A stretch of 64,000 nt of DNA from Pyrinomonadaceae bacterium. Its GTDB lineage: Bacteria > Acidobacteriota > Blastocatellia > Pyrinomonadales > Pyrinomonadaceae. The stretch's first letter is position 1; each line of letters starts with the position of its first letter. Shown in pieces: positions 34,407-42,722 of this stretch. The position numbers and the translations under genes were made by a program. Location of the stretch: the NCBI GenBank assembly GCA_017983495.1, contig JAGOBH010000012.1:1-64000 (forward strand), read 5' to 3'. The notes under the pieces are model-generated. The model made no database searches, was not told the origin of the DNA, and saw only the letters and a list, made by a program, of their open reading frames with translations.

Positions 34407-35627
34407 TTACAACGCGAAGTTAAAGCTGACAAAACCCGATGCCTTGACCGGTTGTCCGTCGCGAACAAAGGGCCTGAAGCGCCATTTGCGGATCGCGTCC
34501 TTAGCCGCTCCCTGCAGCATCGACGGGCCGCTGGTTTTATTGACGTCGGTGACTTCGCCATTCTCATCGACGGTCACCTCGACCTTGACTACACCGCTCG
34601 TGCGGGTCGATTTGGCAGCCGGCGGATATACGGGCGGCGTCTGTTTGGTGGCATAGGGGACCAGCGAACCGACCTCCATCGGTCCCGAATCCGACTTGAC
34701 CGGCTGCGGCTCGGCCTGTTTCGGAGCTTCTTTTGCGGTCGGTGTGGCTGAAGGCACGACGATCGGTTTGTCGTTCCTGGCAACCGTAGTATCTGCCGGC
34801 CTGACCTCACGTTCGCGCGTCGCCGCCGGTTTTACGTCGGCAACAGGCTGCGTCACGGGCGGAACAGTCTTCGTATTTGCTGCGACCGTCGAAGTGACGG
34901 GAGTATTCTCCGTCGGGACATCATTGACCGCGCTTACTACGACGCTGCGCGAATTTGCAAGGTCCTCACGCGTATCGGCAACCGTGTCTTTCCAGCGGCG
35001 GGCGTCGTAATCGTCGCGTGCGATCATGCTCCGCGATGTGCTCGCCTCTTCAACGATCGCCATCGCGTCAGACGTCTTTTTCGGGTCTTTGGCGACCTCT
35101 CGCGACTGCGTAATGACAAGCTCAAGCGTCTCGCGCATTTTCTCGAGGTCGTTTGTTGCCTCAAGCGGAAGTGTGCGGTCCGAAATGCTCAGCCCGAGTG
35201 CCCGATAGCGTTCGGCACGGCTGCGGGCACCTTTTATTACTTGTCCGGCGACCGCGACGTAAAATGCCGTGGCGTTTGGCTTGGTTGTCTTTTGTGCGGT
35301 GTAAAGCTCGGTAAGAAAATCCTGTGCCCGCTTGAAATCGCCCTGTTCGAGGTAACTGTTCATAAGCAGAACGCTGACGACGCCCTGCACCGATACGTCC
35401 GCCGTCTCACGGCGTATATTCTCCAGATCATAGATCGCGGCGTTGTAATTACGAACGGCGATGAAGGCCTTCGCCTTCGAGATGCGGTCGCGCATGACAT
35501 CACCGGACGTCGGCGGTGCGACCACCGGAACGGTCTGAACAGGCACCGTCTGTGCCTCTGCAAAAACTACAAAACTAACAAAAACCAGTAAAACCGAAGT
35601 GCAAAACCTTCTGACATTTAACGGCAT
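34407..35627 (-). CDS. Secreted protein with C-terminal TonB domain
   Basis: The 406-residue product starts at ATG 35627, preceded by AGGAGG; the longer frame has no signal. A signal peptide (FCTSVLLVFVSFVVFAEAQ) leads into a helical, TPR-like region (about residues 45-190), a Pro/Thr/Val-rich linker (about 220-310), and a TonB C-terminal domain. The TonB part reads TPPVYPPAAKSTRTSGVVKVEVTVDENGEVTDV and ends KWRFRPFVRDGQPVKASGFVSFNF. Unlike classical TonB it has a cleavable signal and no ExbBD genes nearby. It is probably a periplasmic TonB-like protein of the kind common in Acidobacteria rather than an energy transducer. Confidence 0.82.
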   Translation of the reverse strand: MPLNVRRFCTSVLLVFVSFVVFAEAQTVPVQTVPVVAPPTSGDVMRDRISKAKAFIAVRNYNAAIYDLENIRRETADVSVQGVVSVLLMNSYLEQGDFKRAQDFLTELYTAQKTTKPNATAFYVAVAGQVIKGARSRAERYRALGLSISDRTLPLEATNDLEKMRETLELVITQSREVAKDPKKTSDAMAIVEEASTSRSMIARDDYDARRWKDTVADTREDLANSRSVVVSAVNDVPTENTPVTSTVAANTKTVPPVTQPVADVKPAATREREVRPADTTVARNDKPIVVPSATPTAKEAPKQAEPQPVKSDSGPMEVGSLVPYATKQTPPVYPPAAKSTRTSGVVKVEVTVDENGEVTDVNKTSGPSMLQGAAKDAIRKWRFRPFVRDGQPVKASGFVSFNFAL

Positions 35628-35767
35628 TTTCAGTCCTCCTATCGACTTAAATTCTCCGTAAAGGCCAAGCGAAAAACCCCATCGAAGGCTCACTTATACG
35701 ACCCATTCCAACCTCAAACTGCCGCCCCAAAAGCATCATCGGCGACCTTTTTGTAAAGTTCGCAACA

Positions 35768-37192
35768 TCAGTTCTTAAGACTAAGGATGATTTTTTTGCG
35801 GTATGAGTTTGCGTCTTTCTTTATAGCACTTTCATTAAGCGTGAGCAACCGCCGGTCCAGCATGACCACACGTCCATTGATGATGACCGTGCGGACATCG
35901 CTTGCTTTGGTCGAATATACGAGCGCCGAATATATGTTGAAATACGGCGTCTGATGGAGGCTGTCGAGGCCGACGATCGCGATGTCGGCACGTTTACCGG
36001 TTTCGAGCGAACCGGTGATCTTGTCTAGGTGCAGTGCACGGGCTCCGCGGATCGTCGCCATCTCAAACGCCTGTTCCGCGGGCAGCGTTTTGGGGTCGTT
36101 CGAATAGAGTTTGTGCAGTTTTGCGGCAAGATCCATCTCTTCCCACATGTTGAGGTCGTTGTTCGACGCCGCTCCGTCAGTACCGAGGCCGACGGCGACA
36201 TCCTTGGCGAGCATTTCCGGGATCAGTGCGACGCCGGACGCAAGTTTCATATTCGATGTCGGGCAATGAGCCGCTCCGACGCCGTATTGTTTATACAGAT
36301 CGATCTCGTCCGGCCTGAGCCAGACGCTGTGAGCCGCGATCACACGATCGGACAAAAAGCCGATACTGCCGAGATAAGCCGCCGGCGTTTTGCCGAACTG
36401 AGCAAAAATATCGTCACGTTCCTTTCTGGTCTCTGCAACGTGTATGACGACCGTCGAATTCAATCGGTCGGATTGCTCTCTGATCGCTTTGAGCGTCGCC
36501 GTTTCGAGCGTATAAGGTGCGTGCGGTGCCGCCGCGGGGACGATCAGGTCGTCGCCTTTCCATTTCTTGATGAATTTCTCGGTGTAGGCGAGTGCAGCCT
36601 CGGGCGATTTATTGTCCGAGACCGGAAATCTGATGATCGTCTCGCCGAGAACGCCGCGCATGCCGGCCTTTTTGGTCTCGTCGGCGACTGCGTCCTCGTA
36701 ATAGTACATGTCGCAATACGTCGTCGTACCGCCGCGGATCATCTCCGCCATCGCGAGACGCGTTCCGGCCCGCACGAACGGCTCATCCACATTCTTAGCC
36801 TCAGCCGGAAAGATGAATTTGGTTAGCCAGTCGTTGAGATCAAGATCGTCCGACACTCCGCGAAACAGCGACATCGCAGCGTGCGTGTGCGTATTGATCA
36901 AACCGGGAATGACGACCTTTCCCGCTGCGTTTATCGTCCGTTTGGCCGTCAGGCCCTGCGTCACGTACTGACGTCCCCCGACCTTGACGATCTTGTCGCC
37001 CTTGATCGCGACCGCACCGTCCTCATAAACGTGCCGGTCGCCGTCCATCGTAACGACCGTACCGCCGACGATCAAAACGTCACACGTCCACGCCGGAACG
37101 ACCTTGTTCCGATGCGGCACAGTCTGCCCAAATGTCGATATTGTCGAGGTAAAAAGTAGAAGGATCGAAAAGTAGTATTTCAGCTTATCCAT
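35768..37192 (-). CDS. Exported amidohydrolase, MTA/SAH deaminase-like
   Basis: The 474-residue protein starts at ATG 37192 with a signal peptide (KLKYYFSILLLFTSTISTFG). The amidohydrolase metal site is complete: HTHAAMSLFRG, HAPYT, HVAETRKERDD and GTDGAASNNDLNMWEEM. These motifs match the 5-methylthioadenosine/S-adenosylhomocysteine deaminase family (MtaD-like), which deaminates the adenine ring to hypoxanthine. An N-terminal signal is unusual for that family and suggests action in the periplasm. It sits with cytidine deaminase, uridine kinase and purine nucleoside phosphorylase, so nucleoside salvage is a sensible role. Confidence 0.82.
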   Translation of the reverse strand: MDKLKYYFSILLLFTSTISTFGQTVPHRNKVVPAWTCDVLIVGGTVVTMDGDRHVYEDGAVAIKGDKIVKVGGRQYVTQGLTAKRTINAAGKVVIPGLINTHTHAAMSLFRGVSDDLDLNDWLTKFIFPAEAKNVDEPFVRAGTRLAMAEMIRGGTTTYCDMYYYEDAVADETKKAGMRGVLGETIIRFPVSDNKSPEAALAYTEKFIKKWKGDDLIVPAAAPHAPYTLETATLKAIREQSDRLNSTVVIHVAETRKERDDIFAQFGKTPAAYLGSIGFLSDRVIAAHSVWLRPDEIDLYKQYGVGAAHCPTSNMKLASGVALIPEMLAKDVAVGLGTDGAASNNDLNMWEEMDLAAKLHKLYSNDPKTLPAEQAFEMATIRGARALHLDKITGSLETGKRADIAIVGLDSLHQTPYFNIYSALVYSTKASDVRTVIINGRVVMLDRRLLTLNESAIKKDANSYRKKIILSLKN

Positions 37193-37307
37193 AGCTGAAT
37201 TTACATCAAGTAAGCCGTCAAAGGCAAACAAGGCCAATGCTGCCCCCCAAAAACGATTCGGGCCCGGCACTGTTCCGCCGGTCCCGCATCGTTTATCCAA
37301 ACGTCAT

Positions 37308-37706
37308 CTATTTCAAAAACTTCGAATCGAAAGCTCTAGGGAGAAGTTCGCTCATTTGGATCGTTTCGGTCTTTCCCTGGAGATTGGAAAGTATTACGGG
37401 CACGTCGCCGCAAAATTCCCAGATGATCTGGCGGCAGACTCCGCACGGGGGCGTTAGCTCTTCGGTATCGACGACGACGGCGATCTGCGTAAAGCGTGTT
37501 TCGCCACACGAAATGCCTTTCCATATGGCGACGCGCTCGGCGCAGACGGTCAGGCCGTAACTTGCCGATTCGACGTTGCAGCCAATGTAGATATCGCCGT
37601 TTTGCGCTTCGACCGCGGCACCGACCTGAAAATTAGAGTACGGCGCATACGCTCGCTTTCTGGCCGCAGTAGCTGCGTCGATCAGTTTTGTTTCCTTTTC
37701 CTGCAC
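37308..37706 (-). CDS. cdd: Cytidine deaminase
   Basis: The 132-residue length is that of homotetrameric cytidine deaminases. The zinc site is intact: CNVESASYGLTVCAERVA has the Cys and catalytic Glu (C-A-E), and PPCGVCRQ gives the C-x2-C pair. It converts cytidine and deoxycytidine to uridine and deoxyuridine in the cytoplasm. Its start follows the uridine kinase stop without a gap, so the two are translated in sequence and form a salvage route from cytidine to UMP. Confidence 0.95.
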   Translation of the reverse strand: MQEKETKLIDAATAARKRAYAPYSNFQVGAAVEAQNGDIYIGCNVESASYGLTVCAERVAIWKGISCGETRFTQIAVVVDTEELTPPCGVCRQIIWEFCGDVPVILSNLQGKTETIQMSELLPRAFDSKFLK

Positions 37707-38336
37707 TTATGACCTCGTTGCGGCGGTTTGCTCGCTCAGCTTTTCGCGGACCATTCCGCATAGCAATTCGATACTGACGTTCGTCTGGCCGCCTTCGGGA
37801 ATAATGATATCGGCGTGGCGTTTCGACGGTTCGACAAACTCGTGGTGCATCGGGCGCACCGTCCGGTAATATTGCCCGATGACCGAATCGGTCGTCCGTC
37901 CGCGTTCGGCAATGTCACGCTGCAAACGCCTGATAAACCTGATATCGTCCGGCGTATCCACGTAAACACGCACGTCGAGCAGATCCAGGATCCGCGGCTC
38001 GGCAAAGATCAAAATTCCCTCGACTATCACCACCGGTTTCGGCTCAATGATCTCGATGCGGCTGCTCCGCGTATGGGTTTTGAAATCGTACAGCGGCATC
38101 TCGACCTGCAGCCCCTGCTTGAGCCGCAGCAAATGATTGACGAGCATGTCGCTGTCGATCGAATCCGGATGGTCAAAATTTGCCTGATGACGCTCATCGA
38201 GCGGCATATCGGCCAGATTTCGGTAATACGAATCCTGTTCGACCAGCACCACCTGATCGGCGCCGACAGCCTCGACTATCGCCCTCGCGATCGTCGTCTT
38301 TCCCGAACCTGTTCCGCCGCAAATTCCAATTATCAT
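37707..38336 (-). CDS. udk: Uridine kinase
   Basis: The 209-residue protein starts at ATG 38336, placing the P-loop GGTGSGKTT at residues 6-14; the longer frame would bury it behind 26 unlikely residues. Further family motifs are LVEQDSYYRNL, ANFDHPDSIDSDML and VIVEGILIFAE. It phosphorylates uridine and cytidine to UMP and CMP. The stop abuts the cdd start. Confidence 0.93.
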   Translation of the reverse strand: MIIGICGGTGSGKTTIARAIVEAVGADQVVLVEQDSYYRNLADMPLDERHQANFDHPDSIDSDMLVNHLLRLKQGLQVEMPLYDFKTHTRSSRIEIIEPKPVVIVEGILIFAEPRILDLLDVRVYVDTPDDIRFIRRLQRDIAERGRTTDSVIGQYYRTVRPMHHEFVEPSKRHADIIIPEGGQTNVSIELLCGMVREKLSEQTAATRS

Positions 38337-38346
38337 AGGTTGAATT

Positions 38347-38428
38347 CTAACAGGATAAAAAGGATATCGAGGATCTAATAGATGATCGGGGATCACTTTT
38401 TCGAATCCTGCCAATCCTGTCGATCCTG
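38347..38428 (+). repeat. Short-unit repeat between udk and punA
   Basis: Clusters of CAGGAT and its complement ATCCTG face each other across this spacer (AACAGGATAAAAAGGAT on the left; AATCCTG, AATCCTGT and GATCCTGA on the right). The same units form the hairpin at 43233-43282. Confidence 0.6.
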
Positions 38429-38430
38429 AT

Positions 38431-39288
38431 TTAATTTAGCTTGGCTACAATACGCCGCAGCAGCTCTTTGAAAACGTCCGCGACGCGTGCTCCGGTCTCC
38501 ATCACCTCTTCGTGATTGATCGGCTCGTCGCTCATGCCGGCCGCGAGGTTGGTAATGCATGAAATACCGAGGACGCGCGTGCCCTGATGACGTGCGGCTA
38601 TCGCCTCGGGAACCGTGGACATTCCGACCGCGTCGGCGCCAAATTCGCGGTACATTCGGATCTCAGCCGGCGTCTCGTACGTCGGGCCCGACAATGCGCA
38701 ATAGATACCGCGGTTGATGATGTCAACGAGCTCGCTGTCGATGCCGGCGTCGAACCGCTCCTGTGCGATCTGTTTGGCTTCGGTCAATGCGATCTGTTGA
38801 AATTCTCGGTCGTAAACCTCACCCATTTCCGGAAATCTGGTGCCAAACCGCGCATCGTTCGGCCCGCGTAAGGGGTTCACTCCCATGCAGTTCAGGTGGT
38901 CCGAGATCAGCATCAGGCTGCCCGGCTGCATATCCGAATTGAGGCTGCCCGCCGCGTTCGTCAGGATCAGATTTTTGATGCCGAGCAAACCGAAGGTGCG
39001 AACGGGCATCATTACCTGCTCCATGTCGTAGCCTTCGTAATAATGAAACCGTCCCTGCTGAACCGCGACGCCGACGCCGCCGATCTTGCCCAAAACCAAT
39101 TGCCCCGCGTGCCCCTCGACCGTCGAACGTGCAAAACCGGGGATCTCCTCGTACGGAATTCGCACCGCACCTTCGAGATCATCCGCAAACGCCCCGAGCC
39201 CGCTCCCGAGCACGATAGCCGTGCTCAGCCCGCCCGAGTATTTCGATCTGATAAATTCAGCCGCCGCAGCCGCTTTTTCGTATGACAT
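38431..39288 (-). CDS. punA: Purine nucleoside phosphorylase
   Basis: The 285-residue protein is a trimeric, class II purine nucleoside phosphorylase. Motifs include the phosphate-binding VLGSGLGAFAD, the loop QGRFHYYEGY, LTNAAGSLN, GPTYETPAEIRM with the purine-binding Glu, and GMSTVPEAIAARH. It splits inosine or guanosine with phosphate to the base and ribose-1-phosphate. Together with the upstream-facing cdd, udk and amidohydrolase genes, all on the minus strand, it builds a nucleoside salvage block. The order suggests a single transcript from a promoter near 39300. Confidence 0.93.
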   Translation of the reverse strand: MSYEKAAAAAEFIRSKYSGGLSTAIVLGSGLGAFADDLEGAVRIPYEEIPGFARSTVEGHAGQLVLGKIGGVGVAVQQGRFHYYEGYDMEQVMMPVRTFGLLGIKNLILTNAAGSLNSDMQPGSLMLISDHLNCMGVNPLRGPNDARFGTRFPEMGEVYDREFQQIALTEAKQIAQERFDAGIDSELVDIINRGIYCALSGPTYETPAEIRMYREFGADAVGMSTVPEAIAARHQGTRVLGISCITNLAAGMSDEPINHEEVMETGARVADVFKELLRRIVAKLN

Positions 39289-39361
39289 ATAAGGTCACAA
39301 TAGATTACTTAACTAGCGACGGTTTAAGCAACCTGTTCAGGCTGTTCCATCATCAATTATC

Positions 39362-39390
39362 TTGACGTATGATACTATCAGTAGTATCAT
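39362..39390 (+). promoter_or_regulatory. hicAB promoter with palindromic operator
   Basis: TTGACG (39362-39367), a 17-base spacer and TATCAT (39385-39390) form the promoter. A perfect inverted repeat, ATGATACTA-TCAG-TAGTATCAT at 39369-39390, fills the spacer and -10. This is the expected position for autorepression by the DNA-binding HicB encoded downstream. Confidence 0.75.
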
Positions 39391-39398
39391 AACGCTTG

Positions 39399-39665
39399 AT
39401 GAGCAATGACCGGACAAACCCGACTGTCGATAAATTTATCGCCGAGCTTGCGGGAAATGAAAAGAATGTTCGGTTCGCACGATTATTGAAGATCTGCGAG
39501 GACGCCTTTGGGGAATGTCGAATAAGCGGCGGGCATCACATCTTCAAAACACCCTGGCCGGGCGACCCTCGCATCAATTTACAGAATGCCGGAAATAAGG
39601 CGAAACCATATCAGGTCAAGCAGGTGTTCGGAGCTTTGAAAAAGCTGAGATCGATCAATAATTGA
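39399..39665 (+). CDS. hicA: HicA-like toxin
   Basis: The 88-residue protein starts at ATG 39399, nine bases after the operator; a TTG lies three bases earlier. It shows the HicA RNA-binding fold with the histidine motif SGGHHIFKTPWPGDPRINLQ and the closing KPYQVKQVFGALKKL helix. Compared with the pair at 11943-12400 the order is toxin first, and the N-terminus is longer. The antitoxin follows at a 14-base gap. Confidence 0.82.
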   Translation: MSNDRTNPTVDKFIAELAGNEKNVRFARLLKICEDAFGECRISGGHHIFKTPWPGDPRINLQNAGNKAKPYQVKQVFGALKKLRSINN

Positions 39666-39679
39666 ATAGAGGAACAAGC

Positions 39680-40015
39680 ATGAGCAAACAGTTAGAACAG
39701 TATTTATATAGTGTCGGATGGTCTGAGGAAGACGAGGCCTTTATTGCTCGTGTTGCTGAGTTTCCGTCTTTGGCCGCTCATGGCGATACTCAAGAGGACG
39801 CCCTTCGTGAGATAAAAAATGTCGTGAAATTTGTCCTTTCAGATCTGAAAGAAAATAAGGAACCGATTCCTGAGCCCTTGGGTAAGCGAACTTTCAGTGG
39901 GCGACTCGTTTTAAGAATGCCCGAATACTTGCATCGTAAACTTGCCCTCGAGGCTACTCAGCAAGGCGTCTCACTCAATCAACTTCTCAATCTCAAACTA
40001 GAAGCAAACCGCTAG
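39680..40015 (+). CDS. hicB: HicB antitoxin with DNA-binding domain
   Basis: The 111-residue protein starts at ATG 39680 behind GAGGAA. The N-terminal half is the HicB partner-masking fold (YLYSVGWSEEDEAFIARVAEFPSLAAHGDTQEDALREI). The C-terminal half, GRLVLRMPEYLHRKLALEATQQGVSLNQLLNLKL, is a ribbon-helix-helix domain. That domain likely binds the palindrome at 39369-39390 and represses the pair. It ends two bases before the convergent stop of the permease gene. Confidence 0.88.
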   Translation: MSKQLEQYLYSVGWSEEDEAFIARVAEFPSLAAHGDTQEDALREIKNVVKFVLSDLKENKEPIPEPLGKRTFSGRLVLRMPEYLHRKLALEATQQGVSLNQLLNLKLEANR

Positions 40016-40017
40016 AT

Positions 40018-40938
40018 TCAATTCCCTTTCCGGTACGGAATGCCTAGCGATTTCGGGGCACGTGACAGGCCGATGAAGCCGGCGAGGACGATGATCGTCA
40101 GGACGTACGGGATCATCTGGATGAACTGGACCGGCACGTCTTCGCCCGATGGCATTTTGATGACGCCCTGCATCTGGATGGCGAGAGCCTCGGTAAACCC
40201 GAAGAAAAGACACGCGAAAAGCACCGGGATCGGCTTCCATTTGGCGAGGATCAGAGCGGCCAGAGCAATGTAGCCGCGACCGGCGGTCATACCGCGTGTG
40301 AACAGCGAAGATTGCCCGATCGAGAGATAGGCTCCGCCCGCGGCCGCCAGCACGCCCGACATGATCACCGCGATATAACGCAAACGAATGACGTTTACGC
40401 CCGCCGCGTCTGCCGCCTCAGGGTTTTCACCCGCGGCCCGAATGCGTAATCCGAACGGCGTTTTATAGAGCACGTACCAGCAAACCGGGATCAGCAACAA
40501 CGCCAGTATCGACGCAATGGAAACCCGATTATAAAAATCCGGGAGCAAAAACTCTTTAGCGATCTGCTGTGTCGAACCAGCCGAGTCGTAAATGCGGCTG
40601 CTGATGACGGCCGGCAACCCGAGCATTAGCAGACTCACGGCAAATCCCGCGACGACCTGGTCCGCCTCAAACTTGATCACCGCGACCGCAAAGATCGCCG
40701 CGACAAACGCCCCGGCCGCCATTCCGGCGAGAAATCCGACATACGGATTACTCAGCTCGTAGGTCACGACCGCCGCCGTAAACGCTCCGGTCAGCATCAA
40801 TCCCTCAAGAGCAATATTGATCACGCCCGCACGCTCCGAGAACATGCCGCCCAAGGCTGCAAAGATCAGCGGCGTCGCCAACCTAATGGTCGAAAACAAC
40901 AAGATCAACAGGAATGTCGGTGTTAAAAGGTCTCCCAT
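40018..40938 (-). CDS. ABC transporter permease, nucleoside type (NupQ/BmpC-like)
   Basis: The 306-residue protein has about eight transmembrane helices and the family signature FSERAGVINIALEGLMLTGAF near the N-terminus, plus the EAA-like loop RAAGENPEAADAAGVNV. These mark the branched-chain/ribose permease-like subunit of BMP-dependent nucleoside importers (NupQ, YufQ). It pairs with the permease at 41391-42473. No ATPase or substrate-binding lipoprotein gene is in the window, so those partners must be encoded elsewhere. Neighbouring salvage enzymes support nucleosides as the substrate. Confidence 0.87.
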   Translation of the reverse strand: MGDLLTPTFLLILLFSTIRLATPLIFAALGGMFSERAGVINIALEGLMLTGAFTAAVVTYELSNPYVGFLAGMAAGAFVAAIFAVAVIKFEADQVVAGFAVSLLMLGLPAVISSRIYDSAGSTQQIAKEFLLPDFYNRVSIASILALLLIPVCWYVLYKTPFGLRIRAAGENPEAADAAGVNVIRLRYIAVIMSGVLAAAGGAYLSIGQSSLFTRGMTAGRGYIALAALILAKWKPIPVLFACLFFGFTEALAIQMQGVIKMPSGEDVPVQFIQMIPYVLTIIVLAGFIGLSRAPKSLGIPYRKGN

Positions 40939-40944
40939 AAGCTA

Positions 40945-41399
40945 AAAGTTCAAAGGTGAAAATGTGAAAAAGTTCCTCACCGCTCCGACGAATTTATTGC
41001 CTTCATGTGGTTCGCAATTGAACCACTAAGAAACTTTGCCATCTCCCGCAACCTCAGATGCTCTTCGTCATCCAAATACCCAACCTCTCTGGCAACGTAA
41101 AGTTGGCTTCTGATCTCACCTGCCGATGCCTTGGCGATGTTAAGGAAATTCAGGTACTCCTTCCTTGATCTTCGTTCAAATCCTTCCGCGATATTGCTTG
41201 GGATCGAAACTGCCGAATTGCGCATTTGATTTTTCAATCCAAAGTCGATCTTCAATCCGTTACGTTCAGTAATAATGTAGATTTCTTTCACGAAGTCTAT
41301 CGACTTCTGCCAGATGAAAAGATCTTCAAAACACTGTATCCGCGTTGCCACAAGGACCTCACTTTTTCACTTTTTTACCATTTCACCTTTTCACTTTCG
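40945..41399. mobile_element. A-rich inverted repeats bracketing the four-helix-bundle gene
   Basis: Left flank 40945-40979 and right flank 41358-41399 carry imperfect inverted copies of an AAAGGTGAAA...GTGAAAAAGT motif. The gene between them interrupts the permease operon, and the right flank supplies the last codons of the upstream permease. An inserted cassette is a reasonable inference. Confidence 0.45.
40977..41351 (-). CDS. Four-helix-bundle protein (23S rRNA intervening-sequence family)
   Basis: The 124-residue protein starts at GTG 41351 behind GAGGT. The pattern is unmistakable for the family: FEDLFIWQKSIDFVKEIY, NQMRNSAVSIPSNIAEGFERRSRKEYLNFLNIAKASAGEIRSQL, then the last helix. These proteins occur both inside 23S rRNA intervening sequences and alone; the function is unknown, and a role in nucleic acid binding or diversity generation has been proposed. 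Here it sits between two permease genes of one transporter, in the same direction, flanked by A-rich inverted repeats. Confidence 0.9.
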   Translation of the reverse strand: MATRIQCFEDLFIWQKSIDFVKEIYIITERNGLKIDFGLKNQMRNSAVSIPSNIAEGFERRSRKEYLNFLNIAKASAGEIRSQLYVAREVGYLDDEEHLRLREMAKFLSGSIANHMKAINSSER

Positions 41400-42473
41400 C
41401 GAATAGCGTTGCAGTGACGCTACAAAAATGATGATGATCGCCTGCAAAACCTCGACGAGGTCTTTCGAAACGTATTTGGTCTCGATATCGACGAAGATCT
41501 CGCCGCGTTTTAGTACCGCGAAAAATATTGCGGCGATAAAGATGCCGAGCGGATGATTGCGTCCGAGCAATGCGACGGCGATACCGAGGAATCCCCAGCC
41601 GTCCGAAAACCCGTCGTAATATCGATATCTGTAACCCAAAACCTCGCCGATCGCTACCATTCCGGCCAAGCCGCCCGAGATCGTCATCGCGATTATGATC
41701 TGCTTTTTCGGCGATATTCCGCCGTATTCGGCCGCCGACGCATTCTCACCGACCGCCCGCAGTTCGTAGCCCCATTTCGTTTTCCATAGGAAAATATAAA
41801 CGAGCACGCACATCAATATCGCCAGCAAAAATGCCACGCTCAGCGGCACAAAATCCGGCATTCCGGGTATGTACTGGCTGATACGCGGAATGTGCGCGCC
41901 GGTTCCGATCTCGGCCGTCTGCAGGATCGGGTCGCCGGGTATCTTGAAATAATATTGCGTAAAATAGCTGACCAGAGAGATGCCGATAAAGTTGAGCATG
42001 ATCGTATTGATCACCTCATGCGAGCCAAACTTTGCCTTCAATATTCCGGGTATCGCTCCCCAGATGCCGCCGGCGACGACCGCCGTGATGACGCAAACCA
42101 ATATCAAAAGGATCGACGGTAGACTGAACCACGACCAATCTTCCTGTTTGCCGAAAATATTGACGATCGTTCCGCCAAACTTAATACCAACCCAAGCCGT
42201 CGCAAACGCGGCAATGTAAAGCTGGCCCTCGGCACCGATATTGAGCAGGCCGCAGCGAAATGCGACCGCCACCGCGAGGCCCGTAAATATCAGCGGTGTC
42301 GCGATAAACAGCGTGTAGCCGATGTCATTGAGCGATCCGAACGAATTACCGATCAAGTGGTAAAACGTAACAAACGGGTTATCGCCGATCAGCAGCACAA
42401 TAATGCCGCCGACGACAAACGCCGCAAGTACCGCGATCACCGGCCATGTTATCTCTCGAAAAACCTTGTTCAT
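41391..42473 (-). CDS. ABC transporter permease, nucleoside type (NupP-like)
   Basis: The 360-residue protein starts at ATG 42473 behind AGGAAA; the upstream frame adds 32 implausible residues. It has about ten transmembrane segments, the motif FRCGLLNIGAEGQLYIAAF, the conserved KFGSHEVINTIMLNFI and the loop RAVGENASAAEYGGISP. It is the larger permease of a BMP-type nucleoside importer and would form a heterodimer with the product of 40018-40938. The final codons (YSRK) come from an A-rich repeat that borders the inserted four-helix-bundle gene. Confidence 0.87.
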   Translation of the reverse strand: MNKVFREITWPVIAVLAAFVVGGIIVLLIGDNPFVTFYHLIGNSFGSLNDIGYTLFIATPLIFTGLAVAVAFRCGLLNIGAEGQLYIAAFATAWVGIKFGGTIVNIFGKQEDWSWFSLPSILLILVCVITAVVAGGIWGAIPGILKAKFGSHEVINTIMLNFIGISLVSYFTQYYFKIPGDPILQTAEIGTGAHIPRISQYIPGMPDFVPLSVAFLLAILMCVLVYIFLWKTKWGYELRAVGENASAAEYGGISPKKQIIIAMTISGGLAGMVAIGEVLGYRYRYYDGFSDGWGFLGIAVALLGRNHPLGIFIAAIFFAVLKRGEIFVDIETKYVSKDLVEVLQAIIIIFVASLQRYSRK

Positions 42474-42639
42474 CGATAGGTTTCCTGCAAATGCATATTT
42501 GGTGCGACGATGCGCTTTCCGAATAATGAAAATTCTTTGGTAAGTTGCGAGAACAAATATAACCGACAATTAACAAAGGTGTCACCTGCAAGATAGTAAA
42601 ACCCATCTGAAAAAGCAGAAAAAAGTTAACGAATATTAC

Positions 42640-42668
42640 TTGACAATACTACACTCATATTTTATTAT
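42640..42668 (+). promoter_or_regulatory. Promoter of the Hsp20 gene
   Basis: TTGACA (42640-42645), a 17-base spacer and TATTAT (42663-42668) form a near-consensus housekeeping promoter. Transcription would start near 42675. Confidence 0.7.
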
Positions 42669-42675
42669 GTTTATG

Positions 42676-42691
42676 GACTAAGTAATTAGTC
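42676..42691 (+). promoter_or_regulatory. Palindrome at the Hsp20 transcription start
   Basis: GACTAA-GTAA-TTAGTC sits exactly where transcription should begin. It could be a repressor site or the start of a structured leader. It is not a CIRCE element. Confidence 0.4.
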
Positions 42692-42722
42692 ATTAATCTA
42701 TGATTTTTTGGAGGACATGATT

